From assembly GCA_002345845.1 (NCBI GenBank), contig DDWF01000252.1, positions 1 to 64,000 on the forward strand: a stretch of 64,000 nucleotides of DNA, given 5' to 3'. This stretch comes from Betaproteobacteria bacterium UBA2293. Its GTDB lineage: Bacteria > Pseudomonadota > Gammaproteobacteria > Burkholderiales > Rhodocyclaceae. The position numbers and the translations under genes are program-made. This document shows, one piece after another, positions 18,143 to 27,614 of this stretch. The first letter of the stretch is position 1. Each line of letters begins with the position of its first letter. A model generated the notes under the pieces. The model worked only from the letters and a program-made list of their open reading frames with translations, did not search any database and was not told the DNA's origin.

Positions 18143-19765
18143 ATGGATCAAAATATCAAGAGCGAGATCACCGAGGACGGCATCCTGATTGCGAGGATCG
18201 ATATGCCGGGCCGTTCGATGAACGTCTTTTCGCTGGACATGATGGATTCGCTCGAAAGGCTTCTCGATCATGTCGATGGGAACCCCTCGCTGCGAGCGGT
18301 GGTGCTGACCTCGGCCAAGCAGGCTTTTCTGGCCGGGGCGGATCTGGACATGATCCGCATGTTTACCGAACGGGCACGCACCGACAGCCACGAGCAACTG
18401 CATAACCTCTGCGGTCGCCTGGGGCGTCTGTTCCGCCGTCTGGAGAAAAGCCGCAAACCTTATGTCGTGGCGATCAACGGGCTGGCACTCGGCGGCGGGC
18501 TGGAAGTCAGCCTTGCCTGCCATGCCCGCGTCGTCGCCGACGACAAGGGTGTCCTGCTCGGTCTGCCGGAAATAAAGCTGGGCCTGCTGCCAGGTGCCGG
18601 CGGTACCCAGCGCCTGCCGCGGATGATCGGTACCCGACTTGGTCTGCAGTTGCTGCTCAGCGGCGACCCGCTGACGCCGCGCAAGGCCCACGAGTACGGT
18701 GTCGTCGACCTGGTTGTCCCGCCCGCTGAACTGCTCGATGCCGCACTACGAATCGCCCGCGACATGGGCAGCAAGCTGGCTCTTTGGGATCGACCGGGCG
18801 CAACTTTCAACAGCGGTCCATTTGATTTCACCGCTGCCGATGCCCATCAGCAGATTGCCGATGTCCTCGGGATCAGCGATGAATTGCTGGCGAACTACCC
18901 GGCATACAGGACGATCATGGATTGCGTGGTTGGCGGCTGGCACATGCAGATGGACGAGGCCTGCCATTGGGAAATGGACAACTTCGTCCGGCTGATTCAG
19001 GATCCCGTTGCCGGTAACATGGTCCGCACGCTTTTCCTCAACCGCCAACGTGCCGCCAAGCTGGTACCGAAAGTGCTGGAGCCGCGGGTGACGCGGGTCG
19101 CTGTCGTCGGTGAAGGCGGGGAAGCCATCCAGGCTCTGCTGGTGGCAGGCAAGGCAACACTGATCGCGCCCGCGGAACTGGGGGAACGGGATATCGCCTT
19201 GCTGATGCCTGGCGCACGTTCTGAGCGGGGTATCCGCCTTGCTTGGATGGATGTCTCGGCCAACGCCGAGACGGTTGTCGACGACCATAATGGCGGGGCT
19301 GCAGTTTGCCTGTCTGAAGCGACGAGTCACGGGCGTTCGCTCGAACTCGTACTGTCTAGCCCCGACCCTCTGGCGCACGATGCCGGAATCCTGCTGGGAC
19401 GCTGGTTGCGGGCAACGGTCGTGCCTACGATGGGGAAGCACTCGCTGCTGGTCAGCCTGCGAGATGCGCAAGCCCGGGCGCGCCAACTTCAATGTTCGGT
19501 AGAGGATGAATTGCTCGCTGTTGCGCTTGTCGCCCAGAAGGTTTGGAGCGAGGGTGGCGTCGATGATGTCGATCTGGCTGATGTTGCCGCTGTCATCGGT
19601 GGCCTGCATCCGGCATACACGGGCGGCCCGTTCAATTACCTCAGGCAGATCGGTCTGGCACCTCTGTCGTCACGCCTGGCAACCGCCTCTGATGATTTTC
19701 GTCAGTCGTTTGCCGTTCCGGAGTTCCAGCCTGCGCTGCTTGAGCGCTTGCTGAAGAAGGTATAG
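18143..19765 (+). CDS. Enoyl-CoA hydratase with reduced FadB-type dehydrogenase half
   Basis: A 540-residue protein. Residues 1-190 are a good enoyl-CoA hydratase: MPGRSMNVFSLDMM, AKQAFLAGADLDMIRMF for the oxyanion hole, INGLALGGGLEVSLACHARV, and LPEIKLGLLPGAGGTQRLPRMIG with both glutamates. It continues like FadB/FadJ (NRQRAAKLVPKV), but where the NAD-binding domain should begin with a GxGxxG motif it has VAVVGEGGEAIQALLVAGKA. That part is too short, and no His-Glu dyad region is recognisable. A piece of the C-terminal domain remains (HPAYTGGPFNYLRQIG). FadB-type proteins are about 700 residues. It is likely a hydratase whose dehydrogenase half is vestigial or structural. It starts 31 bases after badI. 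Confidence 0.8.
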   Translation: MDQNIKSEITEDGILIARIDMPGRSMNVFSLDMMDSLERLLDHVDGNPSLRAVVLTSAKQAFLAGADLDMIRMFTERARTDSHEQLHNLCGRLGRLFRRLEKSRKPYVVAINGLALGGGLEVSLACHARVVADDKGVLLGLPEIKLGLLPGAGGTQRLPRMIGTRLGLQLLLSGDPLTPRKAHEYGVVDLVVPPAELLDAALRIARDMGSKLALWDRPGATFNSGPFDFTAADAHQQIADVLGISDELLANYPAYRTIMDCVVGGWHMQMDEACHWEMDNFVRLIQDPVAGNMVRTLFLNRQRAAKLVPKVLEPRVTRVAVVGEGGEAIQALLVAGKATLIAPAELGERDIALLMPGARSERGIRLAWMDVSANAETVVDDHNGGAAVCLSEATSHGRSLELVLSSPDPLAHDAGILLGRWLRATVVPTMGKHSLLVSLRDAQARARQLQCSVEDELLAVALVAQKVWSEGGVDDVDLADVAAVIGGLHPAYTGGPFNYLRQIGLAPLSSRLATASDDFRQSFAVPEFQPALLERLLKKV

Positions 19766-19767
19766 CC

Positions 19768-20187
19768 ATGAGCACCGACCGCCGACATGTCGGTTTCACC
19801 TTGCCTAGATTTACCGTGACTATCGAGCCCGAGCGTCTGGCGCGCTTTGCTGACGCAATCGGCGAATCAAGTACCGGCGTGATAGCGCCGCCAACCTTGC
19901 TCAAGGTCATCGAGGGGGAGGGTGCAAGTTCTCGTCGCATTCTCGATGAATTGGGCGTCGATCTGCGCCGTGTGCTGCATGCCGAGCAGCAGTTCGAGTA
20001 CTTCACGCCGATGGGCGTGGGTGACAGTGTCTCGGTCGAGCGCAAGGTTGTCGACATCTACGAGAAGAAAGGCGGCGAAATGGAATTCATCGTTATCGAA
20101 ACCAGTTTTTTTGCTGCCACGGGCGAGCGTGTCGCCATCTCGCGGCAGATCGTTCTGGTCCGTCATCCAAAGAAACGCGAGCAATGA
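19768..20187 (+). CDS. MaoC-like FAS1-type dehydratase N-terminal domain protein
   Basis: A 139-residue hot-dog-fold protein of the type that forms the non-catalytic half of two-component acyl-CoA hydratases. It has FTVTIEPERLARFADAIGES near the start, APPTLLKVIEGEG and AEQQFEYFTPMGVGDSVSVERKVVDIYEKKGGEMEFIVIET. It lacks the DxNPxH catalytic motif, which is present in the next gene. The two genes are separated by one base, so the proteins probably make a heterodimeric R-specific hydratase such as those acting on steroid or terpenoid side-chain enoyl-CoAs. It starts 2 bases after the preceding stop. Confidence 0.82.
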   Translation: MSTDRRHVGFTLPRFTVTIEPERLARFADAIGESSTGVIAPPTLLKVIEGEGASSRRILDELGVDLRRVLHAEQQFEYFTPMGVGDSVSVERKVVDIYEKKGGEMEFIVIETSFFAATGERVAISRQIVLVRHPKKREQ

Positions 20188-20188
20188 C

Positions 20189-20593
20189 ATGTTGACTGAT
20201 CTGCTGAGCGCCGAACCAGGGAGCCTTGTTGCCCAGTTTTCTCCGTTGCCGAGCACGGCAGAAGATTTGGTTCGCTATGCGCGAGCTTCAGGCGATACGA
20301 ACCCGCTACATCTCGACCTAGAATTTGCCCGTCAGGCTGGGTTCGACAATCTGGTCGTACACGGCATGCTGAACATGGCTTTTCTGGGCCGTCTGTTGAC
20401 CGATCACTTTTCAGCCGAGCGCATTCGTACCTTCAGTGCGCGATTCGAGGGGGTTGTGCTCGTCGGTCAACGGGTGAACTATCGGGCCGTAGTGGCCGAA
20501 CGGTTGGGTAATGGCATCCAGCTAATGCTGGAAGGTAGCTTGCTTGACGGGAAGCGAGTGATTTCCGGACAGGCGTTGATCAGCACAATCTGA
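20189..20593 (+). CDS. MaoC family acyl-CoA dehydratase, catalytic partner
   Basis: A 134-residue hot-dog protein with the complete hydratase-2 motif: RYARASGDTNPLHLDLEFARQAGFDNLVVHGMLNMAFLGRL, with catalytic Asp and His in GDTNPLH and the HGM turn. It starts one base after the stop of the preceding MaoC-like gene and most likely pairs with it. The reaction would be hydration of an enoyl-CoA to a 3-hydroxyacyl-CoA, complementing the crotonase-type hydratase of the same operon, perhaps for a substrate with opposite stereochemistry or greater bulk. It is the last gene of the operon. Confidence 0.87.
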   Translation: MLTDLLSAEPGSLVAQFSPLPSTAEDLVRYARASGDTNPLHLDLEFARQAGFDNLVVHGMLNMAFLGRLLTDHFSAERIRTFSARFEGVVLVGQRVNYRAVVAERLGNGIQLMLEGSLLDGKRVISGQALISTI

Positions 20594-20735
20594 ATAAGCG
20601 AATCACCGATATGTGGCATTGGCGGCCGCTGTTTTTTCCCGAAAATTCCAACCTATCCGGCAACTATTTCTTGGTTACCGTGAAGCGCTCGTACAGCGAC
20701 TCACGGTAATGGCAAAGCATAAATAACAAGCAGGC

Positions 20736-21311
20736 TCAATCCTCGCTGCTGCTAGCCTCGTCGAGCCCCATTGTTGAAAGGGCTTCCTTGATGCTGGACA
20801 GCAGGCGCACCAGTTCGCTGCGATCCTTGTCCGTCAGGTTGGCGAGTATCGTGGCATTGAAGGCTGTTTCTGCAGCTATGAGCTTCTCTAGGAGCTGATG
20901 GGAATTTTTGGTCAGAAAGACGCGTTTGGCGCGCCGGTCAGTGGGCTCCGGGCGTCGTTCAATGAACTCGGTGGCCTCCAGTCGGTCGAGCAGGGCGCCC
21001 AGGCTGGCTTTGCCGACATCGAGCATTTGTGCCAGTTGGGTTTGCACCATACCGTCGTGGCGGGCCAAGTGCGCAATGATCCACCACTGGGCACGTGTGA
21101 CACCAAGGGGTTTGACGATTTCATCGAATGCTTTGCGGCGTAGCCGGGAGACATCGTGAATCAGGTAGCCGAGCTTGATGTCCAGGCGGTTCTTGGCGTC
21201 ACGATCAGGCTTGGCAACTTCCGTCTGGCGGCGCTTCTGGGTAGTGGAAGCCTTCGTTCTGGGGGTTGCGGTGGCTGCTTCGGCAGCCTCGGGATTGGTC
21301 GTCAGTGTCAT
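20736..21311 (-). CDS. MarR family transcriptional regulator
   Basis: A 191-residue regulator. An alanine/threonine- and lysine-rich tail (residues 1-40) precedes LGYLIHDVSRLRRKAFDEIVKPLGVTRAQWWIIAHLARHDGMVQTQLAQMLDVGKASLGALLDRLEATEFIERRPEPTDRRAKRVFLT in register, the standard MarR winged helix with its wing arginines. It is divergent from the MFS carrier gene and next to the MaoC genes. It is a second candidate, besides the MarR protein at 14753, for control of this catabolic region. Its promoter region holds AGCAAAC and ATATGCT elements at 21382-21400. Confidence 0.9.
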   Translation of the reverse strand: MTLTTNPEAAEAATATPRTKASTTQKRRQTEVAKPDRDAKNRLDIKLGYLIHDVSRLRRKAFDEIVKPLGVTRAQWWIIAHLARHDGMVQTQLAQMLDVGKASLGALLDRLEATEFIERRPEPTDRRAKRVFLTKNSHQLLEKLIAAETAFNATILANLTDKDRSELVRLLSSIKEALSTMGLDEASSSED

Positions 21312-21433
21312 CTTGATTTCGCTCCTGTCAGGAGAGGATTGATGCGCTCATGTTGCAATGGGCGCTGTTAGCTATACAGTAAGCAAACGGATTATATGCT
21401 TTTTATTCTACTTCTAGGAAGCGAGGGTCTGAT

Positions 21434-22615
21434 TTGTCATTAGAAATGACCGCTGTCGTGAGGCCGAAAAAGGTGTCGCGCATTGTTGTCTGGATCGTCG
21501 GCTTTCTGGCTTTCCTGAACCTGTATCCCATGCAGGCCGTATTGCCGCTGCTGATGACGGAATTTAGTGCCGATGCAGTCCAGGCCGGGGCGACAGTTGG
21601 TGCAACGGTACTGGCCATCGCGCTCCTGTCGCCTTTTGTCGGCGTTTGGTCGGACGCTGTCGGTCGCCGTGGGCTGATCAACGCGGCACTGTTTGCGCTG
21701 ACTGTCCTCACCTTCGCCATTTCGCTGTCCACGAGCCTCGACGTTGTGCTCATGATGCGTTTTCTGCAGGGGATGGCGATTCCCGGGGTGACCGTCGTGC
21801 TGACTGCTTATCTGGCTGAGGAGTTCGATGGCGCCGAGGTTTCGCGTCTGATGACCGCCTATATTTCCGGCGGTGTGTTCGGTGGCTTCAGCGGCCGCTT
21901 CGTCGCCGGCTACATGGGCGATTTTTTGGGCTGGCGGGCGGCGTTCATCGTCCTGGGTAGCCTGACGCTGTGCGGCGCGCTGTTCGTTTGGCGCAGGCTT
22001 CCGGCTTCGCGGCGATTCGTCGCCCGGCGTGATGTGTCAGGGATACTGCTGCAGTTCCGCAGGCATGCAGCCAATCGTCAATTGTTGCTGGTCTGCCTGA
22101 TCGGCTTCTGCATCTTGTTTTCCCTGGTCGGAGGGCTGACCTATCTGATGCTCTTTCTGTCAAAGGCGCCGTTCTCGCTGTCTCCGCGCGACCTGGGTAA
22201 TGTCTTTCTCGTCTATCTGATCGGCGCACTGGTCACGCCGCTGGCCGCCGGTGCGATGACTCGCCTCGGCTTGCGCGCCGTCCTGCTGCTTGCCTTGGCC
22301 GGAGCGGCCGCTGGCCTGCTGCTCACCTTCGTCCCGGAATTGCCGCTGATCGTGTTCGGCCTGACCTTGTTTTCGAGCGGAATATTCGTTGCCCAGACGG
22401 TGGCCATCCGACGGGTTGCCGAAGTGGTCTGCGAAGGGCGTTCCCTGGCGGCGGGTATTTACGGAACGTACTATTACGCAGGCGGCGCCGTTGGCACCTG
22501 GTTGTGCGGGCTGGCGTATGTGCGGGCCGATTGGCAAGGCAGCGGGGTAGTTGTCCTGACGACTCTGGTCTTGGCGGCAGCGGCGGGCATCATGGCCTGG
22601 CGGCAACCACATTAG
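21434..22615 (+). CDS. MFS transporter, DHA1-like
   Basis: A 393-residue major-facilitator carrier with 12 hydrophobic helices. The loop 2-3 signature reads GVWSDAVGRRGLINAALF, helix 4 has MMRFLQGMAIPGVTVVLTAYLAEEF, and the helix 5 region is ISGGVFGGFSGRFVAGYMGDFLGWRAAF, similar to YnfM-type carriers. A TTG at 21434 follows GAGGG at a good distance (21422-21426) and is used as start; an ATG lies 12 bases further in. Probably uptake or efflux of an acid or alcohol of the pathway. It is divergent from a MarR regulator and convergent with the alcohol dehydrogenase. Confidence 0.88.
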   Translation: MSLEMTAVVRPKKVSRIVVWIVGFLAFLNLYPMQAVLPLLMTEFSADAVQAGATVGATVLAIALLSPFVGVWSDAVGRRGLINAALFALTVLTFAISLSTSLDVVLMMRFLQGMAIPGVTVVLTAYLAEEFDGAEVSRLMTAYISGGVFGGFSGRFVAGYMGDFLGWRAAFIVLGSLTLCGALFVWRRLPASRRFVARRDVSGILLQFRRHAANRQLLLVCLIGFCILFSLVGGLTYLMLFLSKAPFSLSPRDLGNVFLVYLIGALVTPLAAGAMTRLGLRAVLLLALAGAAAGLLLTFVPELPLIVFGLTLFSSGIFVAQTVAIRRVAEVVCEGRSLAAGIYGTYYYAGGAVGTWLCGLAYVRADWQGSGVVVLTTLVLAAAAGIMAWRQPH

Positions 22616-22627
22616 CTGAGCAAAAAA

Positions 22628-22662
22628 GAGGGCCACCGGCACGCAACATGCGGATGGCCCGA
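22628..22662. terminator. Bidirectional hairpin terminator between MFS and ADH genes
   Basis: GGGCCA at 22630-22635 and TGGCCC at 22655-22660 form a stem between two convergent genes. A run of six A at 22622-22627 gives a T tract for minus-strand transcripts, so it should mainly stop the alcohol dehydrogenase message. Confidence 0.55.
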
Positions 22663-22710
22663 GGCTGGAGTGAAGTTGTTCAGTTCACGCTGGGTCGGCG
22701 GCTTTCGTTG

Positions 22711-23835
22711 TCAGAAAACCAGAACCGGCTTGATGGCTTGACCGGTCTCCGCGGCATGCACGGCGTCGTTGATCTTGTCGAACGGGAACTTGGTCACCAG
22801 CCGGTCGAAGGGGAAGCGTCCCTGCTGGTAAAGCTCGATCATCCTGGGAATGAAGGTCTGCGGATTGGCATCGCCTTCGGTAATCGGGCGCAAGGTGACA
22901 CCCTTGACCAGCAGGTCGAGCAGGGTGGCCGGAATCTGGCCATCCGGGGGCGGTACGCCGACCAGACCGACGGTGCCGCCAGGAGCGGTGACGTTGATGG
23001 CCTGGCCCGCTACGGCGGGAATGCCGGTCGCTTCGATGGTGTAAGTGACACCGCCACCACTGTCGGCCTTGATGGCCGCTTCGACGTCCGAACCGTCACG
23101 CGGGTCGTATACCTTGGTTGCGCCCAATTCGAGTGCCAGTTGGCGGCGCTCGGCATTGGGTTCAACGACGAAGATTTTGGTAACGCCGACGGCACGGGCA
23201 CCGAGCAGGGCGCTGAGACCGACGGCGCCGCCACCGAAGATGGCGATCGAGTCGCCGGATGTCGCTTTCAGCGAATTGATCACGGCGCCGGCGCCGGTCT
23301 GGATGCCACAACCCAGGGGGCCGAGGATTTCCAGCGGTACGGCGTCCGGCACCCGAACCGTATTGACCGCACGGGCAATGGCATAGGTGGCAAAGGAAGA
23401 CTGGCCGAAGAACATGCCGTGGACCGGCTGCCCGTCCTTGGACAAGGGGCTCGATCCGTCAGCCAGACGGATGCCGGCGAAGTTCATCGGCAGGAACTGG
23501 CTGCAGGTCGCCGGCAGATCCTTTTCGCAACTCGGGCAATGGCCGCAAGAGTTGAAGGAGAGCACGACGCGGTCACCCGGCTTGACGTTGGTCACCCGGG
23601 TGCCGACGGCTTCGACGATACCGGAGCCTTCGTGACCGAGGACGATGGGCATCGGAACCGGGAAACCGTCGCGGCAAACGATGTCGGTGTGGCAGACACC
23701 GACGCCGACCATGCGGACCAGCACCTCGTCTTCACGCGGCGCGGCGACGTCGATTTTTTCAAGGGCGAAAGGCCCGCCAACATTGCGCACGACAGCGGCT
23801 GTGGCGACGGTGGAGCCGGATGTTTGGGTGGTCAT
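22711..23835 (-). CDS. geoA: Zinc-dependent alcohol dehydrogenase, geraniol/aryl-alcohol type
   Basis: A 374-residue medium-chain alcohol dehydrogenase. The catalytic zinc site is VGVCHTDIVCRD with GHEGSGIVEAVG, and structural-zinc cysteines lie in NSCGHCPSCEKDLPATC. MFFGQSSFATYAIA, PLEILGPLGCGIQTGAGAVINSL and IAIFGGGAVGLSALLGARAVG are typical of benzyl-alcohol (XylB) and geraniol dehydrogenases. The layout and motif wording recall GeoA of Castellaniella defragrans, but the choice between geraniol, perillyl and benzyl alcohol cannot be made by eye. It is divergent from the aldehyde dehydrogenase, so the pair would turn an allylic or aryl alcohol into its acid for CoA activation. Confidence 0.72.
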   Translation of the reverse strand: MTTQTSGSTVATAAVVRNVGGPFALEKIDVAAPREDEVLVRMVGVGVCHTDIVCRDGFPVPMPIVLGHEGSGIVEAVGTRVTNVKPGDRVVLSFNSCGHCPSCEKDLPATCSQFLPMNFAGIRLADGSSPLSKDGQPVHGMFFGQSSFATYAIARAVNTVRVPDAVPLEILGPLGCGIQTGAGAVINSLKATSGDSIAIFGGGAVGLSALLGARAVGVTKIFVVEPNAERRQLALELGATKVYDPRDGSDVEAAIKADSGGGVTYTIEATGIPAVAGQAINVTAPGGTVGLVGVPPPDGQIPATLLDLLVKGVTLRPITEGDANPQTFIPRMIELYQQGRFPFDRLVTKFPFDKINDAVHAAETGQAIKPVLVF

Positions 23836-24248
23836 GGGTGTCTCCTGATTTGTCCAAGCTTCATTCTGAATAGGCTGGTTTGGTAATGTACATAAATATT
23901 ATGCAAGCGTAGCATTGTGGTTTTCGGTTTGCAATCGGGTGCTCCCGGACTTCTCTTTGGTAGGGGAGTCATGTTGCCGGCTAGTTCCACCAGAAAACTC
24001 GGATTTGTTGGTTTGTTGCCGTTCCCGGGCGGTTCGTCAGAATTCCGAAAGGCCATCGATGACAGCGCTTAAGCCAAGGTTAGCGACATGGAATTTCATC
24101 AAGCAGTACTTTGGTACTGTTTTCGCTCCCGCTTGTCCGAGTATGATCGTATTGTGGCATACTTTTAATACAGTGCCGGTATGGTGCGCCGTCGGTGAGT
24201 TGGCGAGGCATCAGGAACAAGAGAAATCTACGCGAGGAGCGATCGTAT
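23836..24248. promoter_or_regulatory. Divergent ADH/ALDH promoter region with two operator-like elements
   Basis: This 413-base AT-richer stretch has no credible gene. A copy of the shared catabolic motif (TATTATGCAAGCGTAGC) lies at 23897-23913 on the alcohol dehydrogenase side. A perfect dyad, CAGTAC-TTTG-GTACTG, lies at 24104-24119 on the aldehyde dehydrogenase side. A GAGGAG ribosome site precedes the ALDH start. No sigma-54 promoter was found. Confidence 0.5.
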
Positions 24249-25685
24249 ATGGCAACAACGCATCAGAAGTTTTTCATCGATGGCCAGTGGGTCGAGCCGG
24301 CTTCTTCCAGCCGCATCAATGTGCTGGGCGCCGCGACCGGAGAGTCGATCGGCAGTTGTCCGGAAGGTGCAACCGCCGATATCGATCGGGCTGTTGCCGC
24401 GGCGCGTCGCGCCTTCAAGGAATCCGCCTGGGCCAGCTATACGCCGGCAGAGCGCGGTGCAGCGCTGAACCGCTTTGCCGACGCGATCGAAAAGCGGGGG
24501 GCTCGACTGGCACAGACAGTCAGCATGCAGAATGGCATGCCGATCAACGTCGCCGATCAACTGGAAAGCGGCTTTGTCGTCGGTGTCCTGCGCTATTACG
24601 CAGCGCTGGCAGCGGGGCTGGTAACGGAAGAAACCCGCCCGTCGCCGCTTGGTTTCAACACCTTTGTCCGCAAGGAAGCGATCGGCGTGGTCGGCGCGAT
24701 CGTGCCGTGGAATTTCCCGGTCGCCTTGTCCATCATGAAGATCGGTCCCGCCCTGGCAGCCGGCTGCACTATGGTGCTCAAGCCGTCGCCGGAAACCGTT
24801 CTCGACAGCTACATTCTTGCCGAAGCGGCCGAAGAGGCTGAATTGCCGCCGGGGGTGCTCAACTGGGTACCGGGGGGGCGAGATGTCGGGGCCTACCTGG
24901 TATCGCATCCGGGCATCGACAAGGTTGCCTTTACGGGGTCAACCAATGCCGGACGGATCATCGCCCAGGAATGTGGCAGGCTGTTGCGTCCGGTGACGCT
25001 GGAACTCGGCGGCAAGTCGGCCGCCATCATTCTCGAAGACGCCGATCTCGATGCCGTCCTCCAGGGCTTGCCTTCCACCTCCCTGCTGAACAATGGTCAG
25101 GCCTGCTTTTCCTGCACCCGCATCCTGGCGCCGAACAGCCGCTATGACGAGATCGTCGATGCGATTGCCGGTAGCGTGTCGTCACTGGTCGTCGGTGACC
25201 CGCTGGATCGGGCCACGCAGATTGGTCCGATGGCCTCATCGGTGCATCGCACCCGGGTTGAAGGGTATATCGCCAAGGGCAAGAGCGAGGCGCGTCTGGT
25301 CGCTGGTGGTGGGGTGCCGCAGCAGGAGCGTGGCTGGTTCGTGCAACCGACGGTTTTTGCCGATGTCGACAATGCGGCGACGATCGCCCGGGAAGAAATT
25401 TTCGGGCCGGTCCTGTCCATCATTCGCTATGGTAGCGAGGATGATGCCGTGCGCATCGCCAGCGAGTCGGAATACGGCCTCGGCGGCACCATCTGGTCGG
25501 TGGATCGCGACCGGGCAGCCAGCCTTGCCCGCCGGGTCGAGTCCGGCACCGTTGGCATCAACGGTTATCTGCCAGATATCAATGCACCGTTTGGCGGCAT
25601 CAAGGCCAGCGGACTGGGTCGCGAACTCGGGCCGGAATCGATCGCCGCCTATCAGCGGTACAAGTCGATATACATGCTGGGGTAA
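24249..25685 (+). CDS. NAD(P)-dependent aldehyde dehydrogenase
   Basis: A 478-residue ALDH superfamily enzyme. It starts MATTHQKFFIDGQWVEPASS and shows the cofactor-site VPWNFPVALSIMKIGPALAAGC, the catalytic Glu in LELGGKSAAIIL, the nucleophile Cys in NNGQACFSCTRI and the C-terminal EEIFGPVLSIIRY. All catalytic residues are present. Likely role: oxidation of the aldehyde made by the divergent alcohol dehydrogenase to the acid. ATG at 24249 is used, with CGAGGAG upstream; an in-frame ATG at 24195 has no ribosome site. A hairpin follows the stop. Confidence 0.93.
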   Translation: MATTHQKFFIDGQWVEPASSSRINVLGAATGESIGSCPEGATADIDRAVAAARRAFKESAWASYTPAERGAALNRFADAIEKRGARLAQTVSMQNGMPINVADQLESGFVVGVLRYYAALAAGLVTEETRPSPLGFNTFVRKEAIGVVGAIVPWNFPVALSIMKIGPALAAGCTMVLKPSPETVLDSYILAEAAEEAELPPGVLNWVPGGRDVGAYLVSHPGIDKVAFTGSTNAGRIIAQECGRLLRPVTLELGGKSAAIILEDADLDAVLQGLPSTSLLNNGQACFSCTRILAPNSRYDEIVDAIAGSVSSLVVGDPLDRATQIGPMASSVHRTRVEGYIAKGKSEARLVAGGGVPQQERGWFVQPTVFADVDNAATIAREEIFGPVLSIIRYGSEDDAVRIASESEYGLGGTIWSVDRDRAASLARRVESGTVGINGYLPDINAPFGGIKASGLGRELGPESIAAYQRYKSIYMLG

Positions 25686-25692
25686 TTCGCAA

Positions 25693-25725
25693 ACGACGGT
25701 GCTCAGGGTAGAGGGGCACCGTCGT
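25693..25725 (+). terminator. Hairpin after the aldehyde dehydrogenase gene
   Basis: ACGACGGTGC (25693-25702) pairs perfectly with GCACCGTCGT (25716-25725) over a 13-base loop, 7 bases after the stop codon. No T-run follows, so it may act as a weak terminator or mRNA stabiliser. Confidence 0.55.
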
Positions 25726-25780
25726 GCATCGGCTCATAAGGGCGAAGCCGAGCACCATCCTGGCACAATATTGTTTGATG

Positions 25781-25811
25781 GTTTGCGAGCATTATAATAT
25801 GCTAGCGTAAC
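25781..25811 (+). promoter_or_regulatory. Operator-like dyad upstream of ETF-quinone oxidoreductase gene
   Basis: GTTTGCGAGCAT (25781-25792) and ATATGCTAGCGTAAC (25797-25811) form an imperfect inverted repeat ending 28 bases before the ATG at 25839. The right half matches the motif before the ADH/ALDH genes at 14 of 17 positions. TATAAT inside it (25793-25798) could serve as the -10 box, so a bound repressor would block transcription. Confidence 0.5.
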
Positions 25812-25838
25812 GAATCGTATTGATGGATGGGAGACAGC

Positions 25839-27482
<1,644 letters not shown>

Positions 27483-27614
27483 ATTGGGTGGTTGGCGTGC
27501 GACCCGGACGATGAGCTACTGGATGATAAGCTGTTGTCCGAGGTGTGCAGATCGTGTTCCGACTCACCGACGTCCTTTTTGCGAATTGCACCGTTCTCAC
27601 TGCAGGGTAATGTT

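Noticed and set aside
22504..23886. 460-codon plus-strand open frame
   Set aside because: Mirror of the alcohol dehydrogenase, which has complete zinc and NAD motifs on the minus strand.
24100..24200. Possible sigma-54 promoter before the aldehyde dehydrogenase
   Set aside because: TGGCAT occurs, but the TTGC element at the required spacing is missing.
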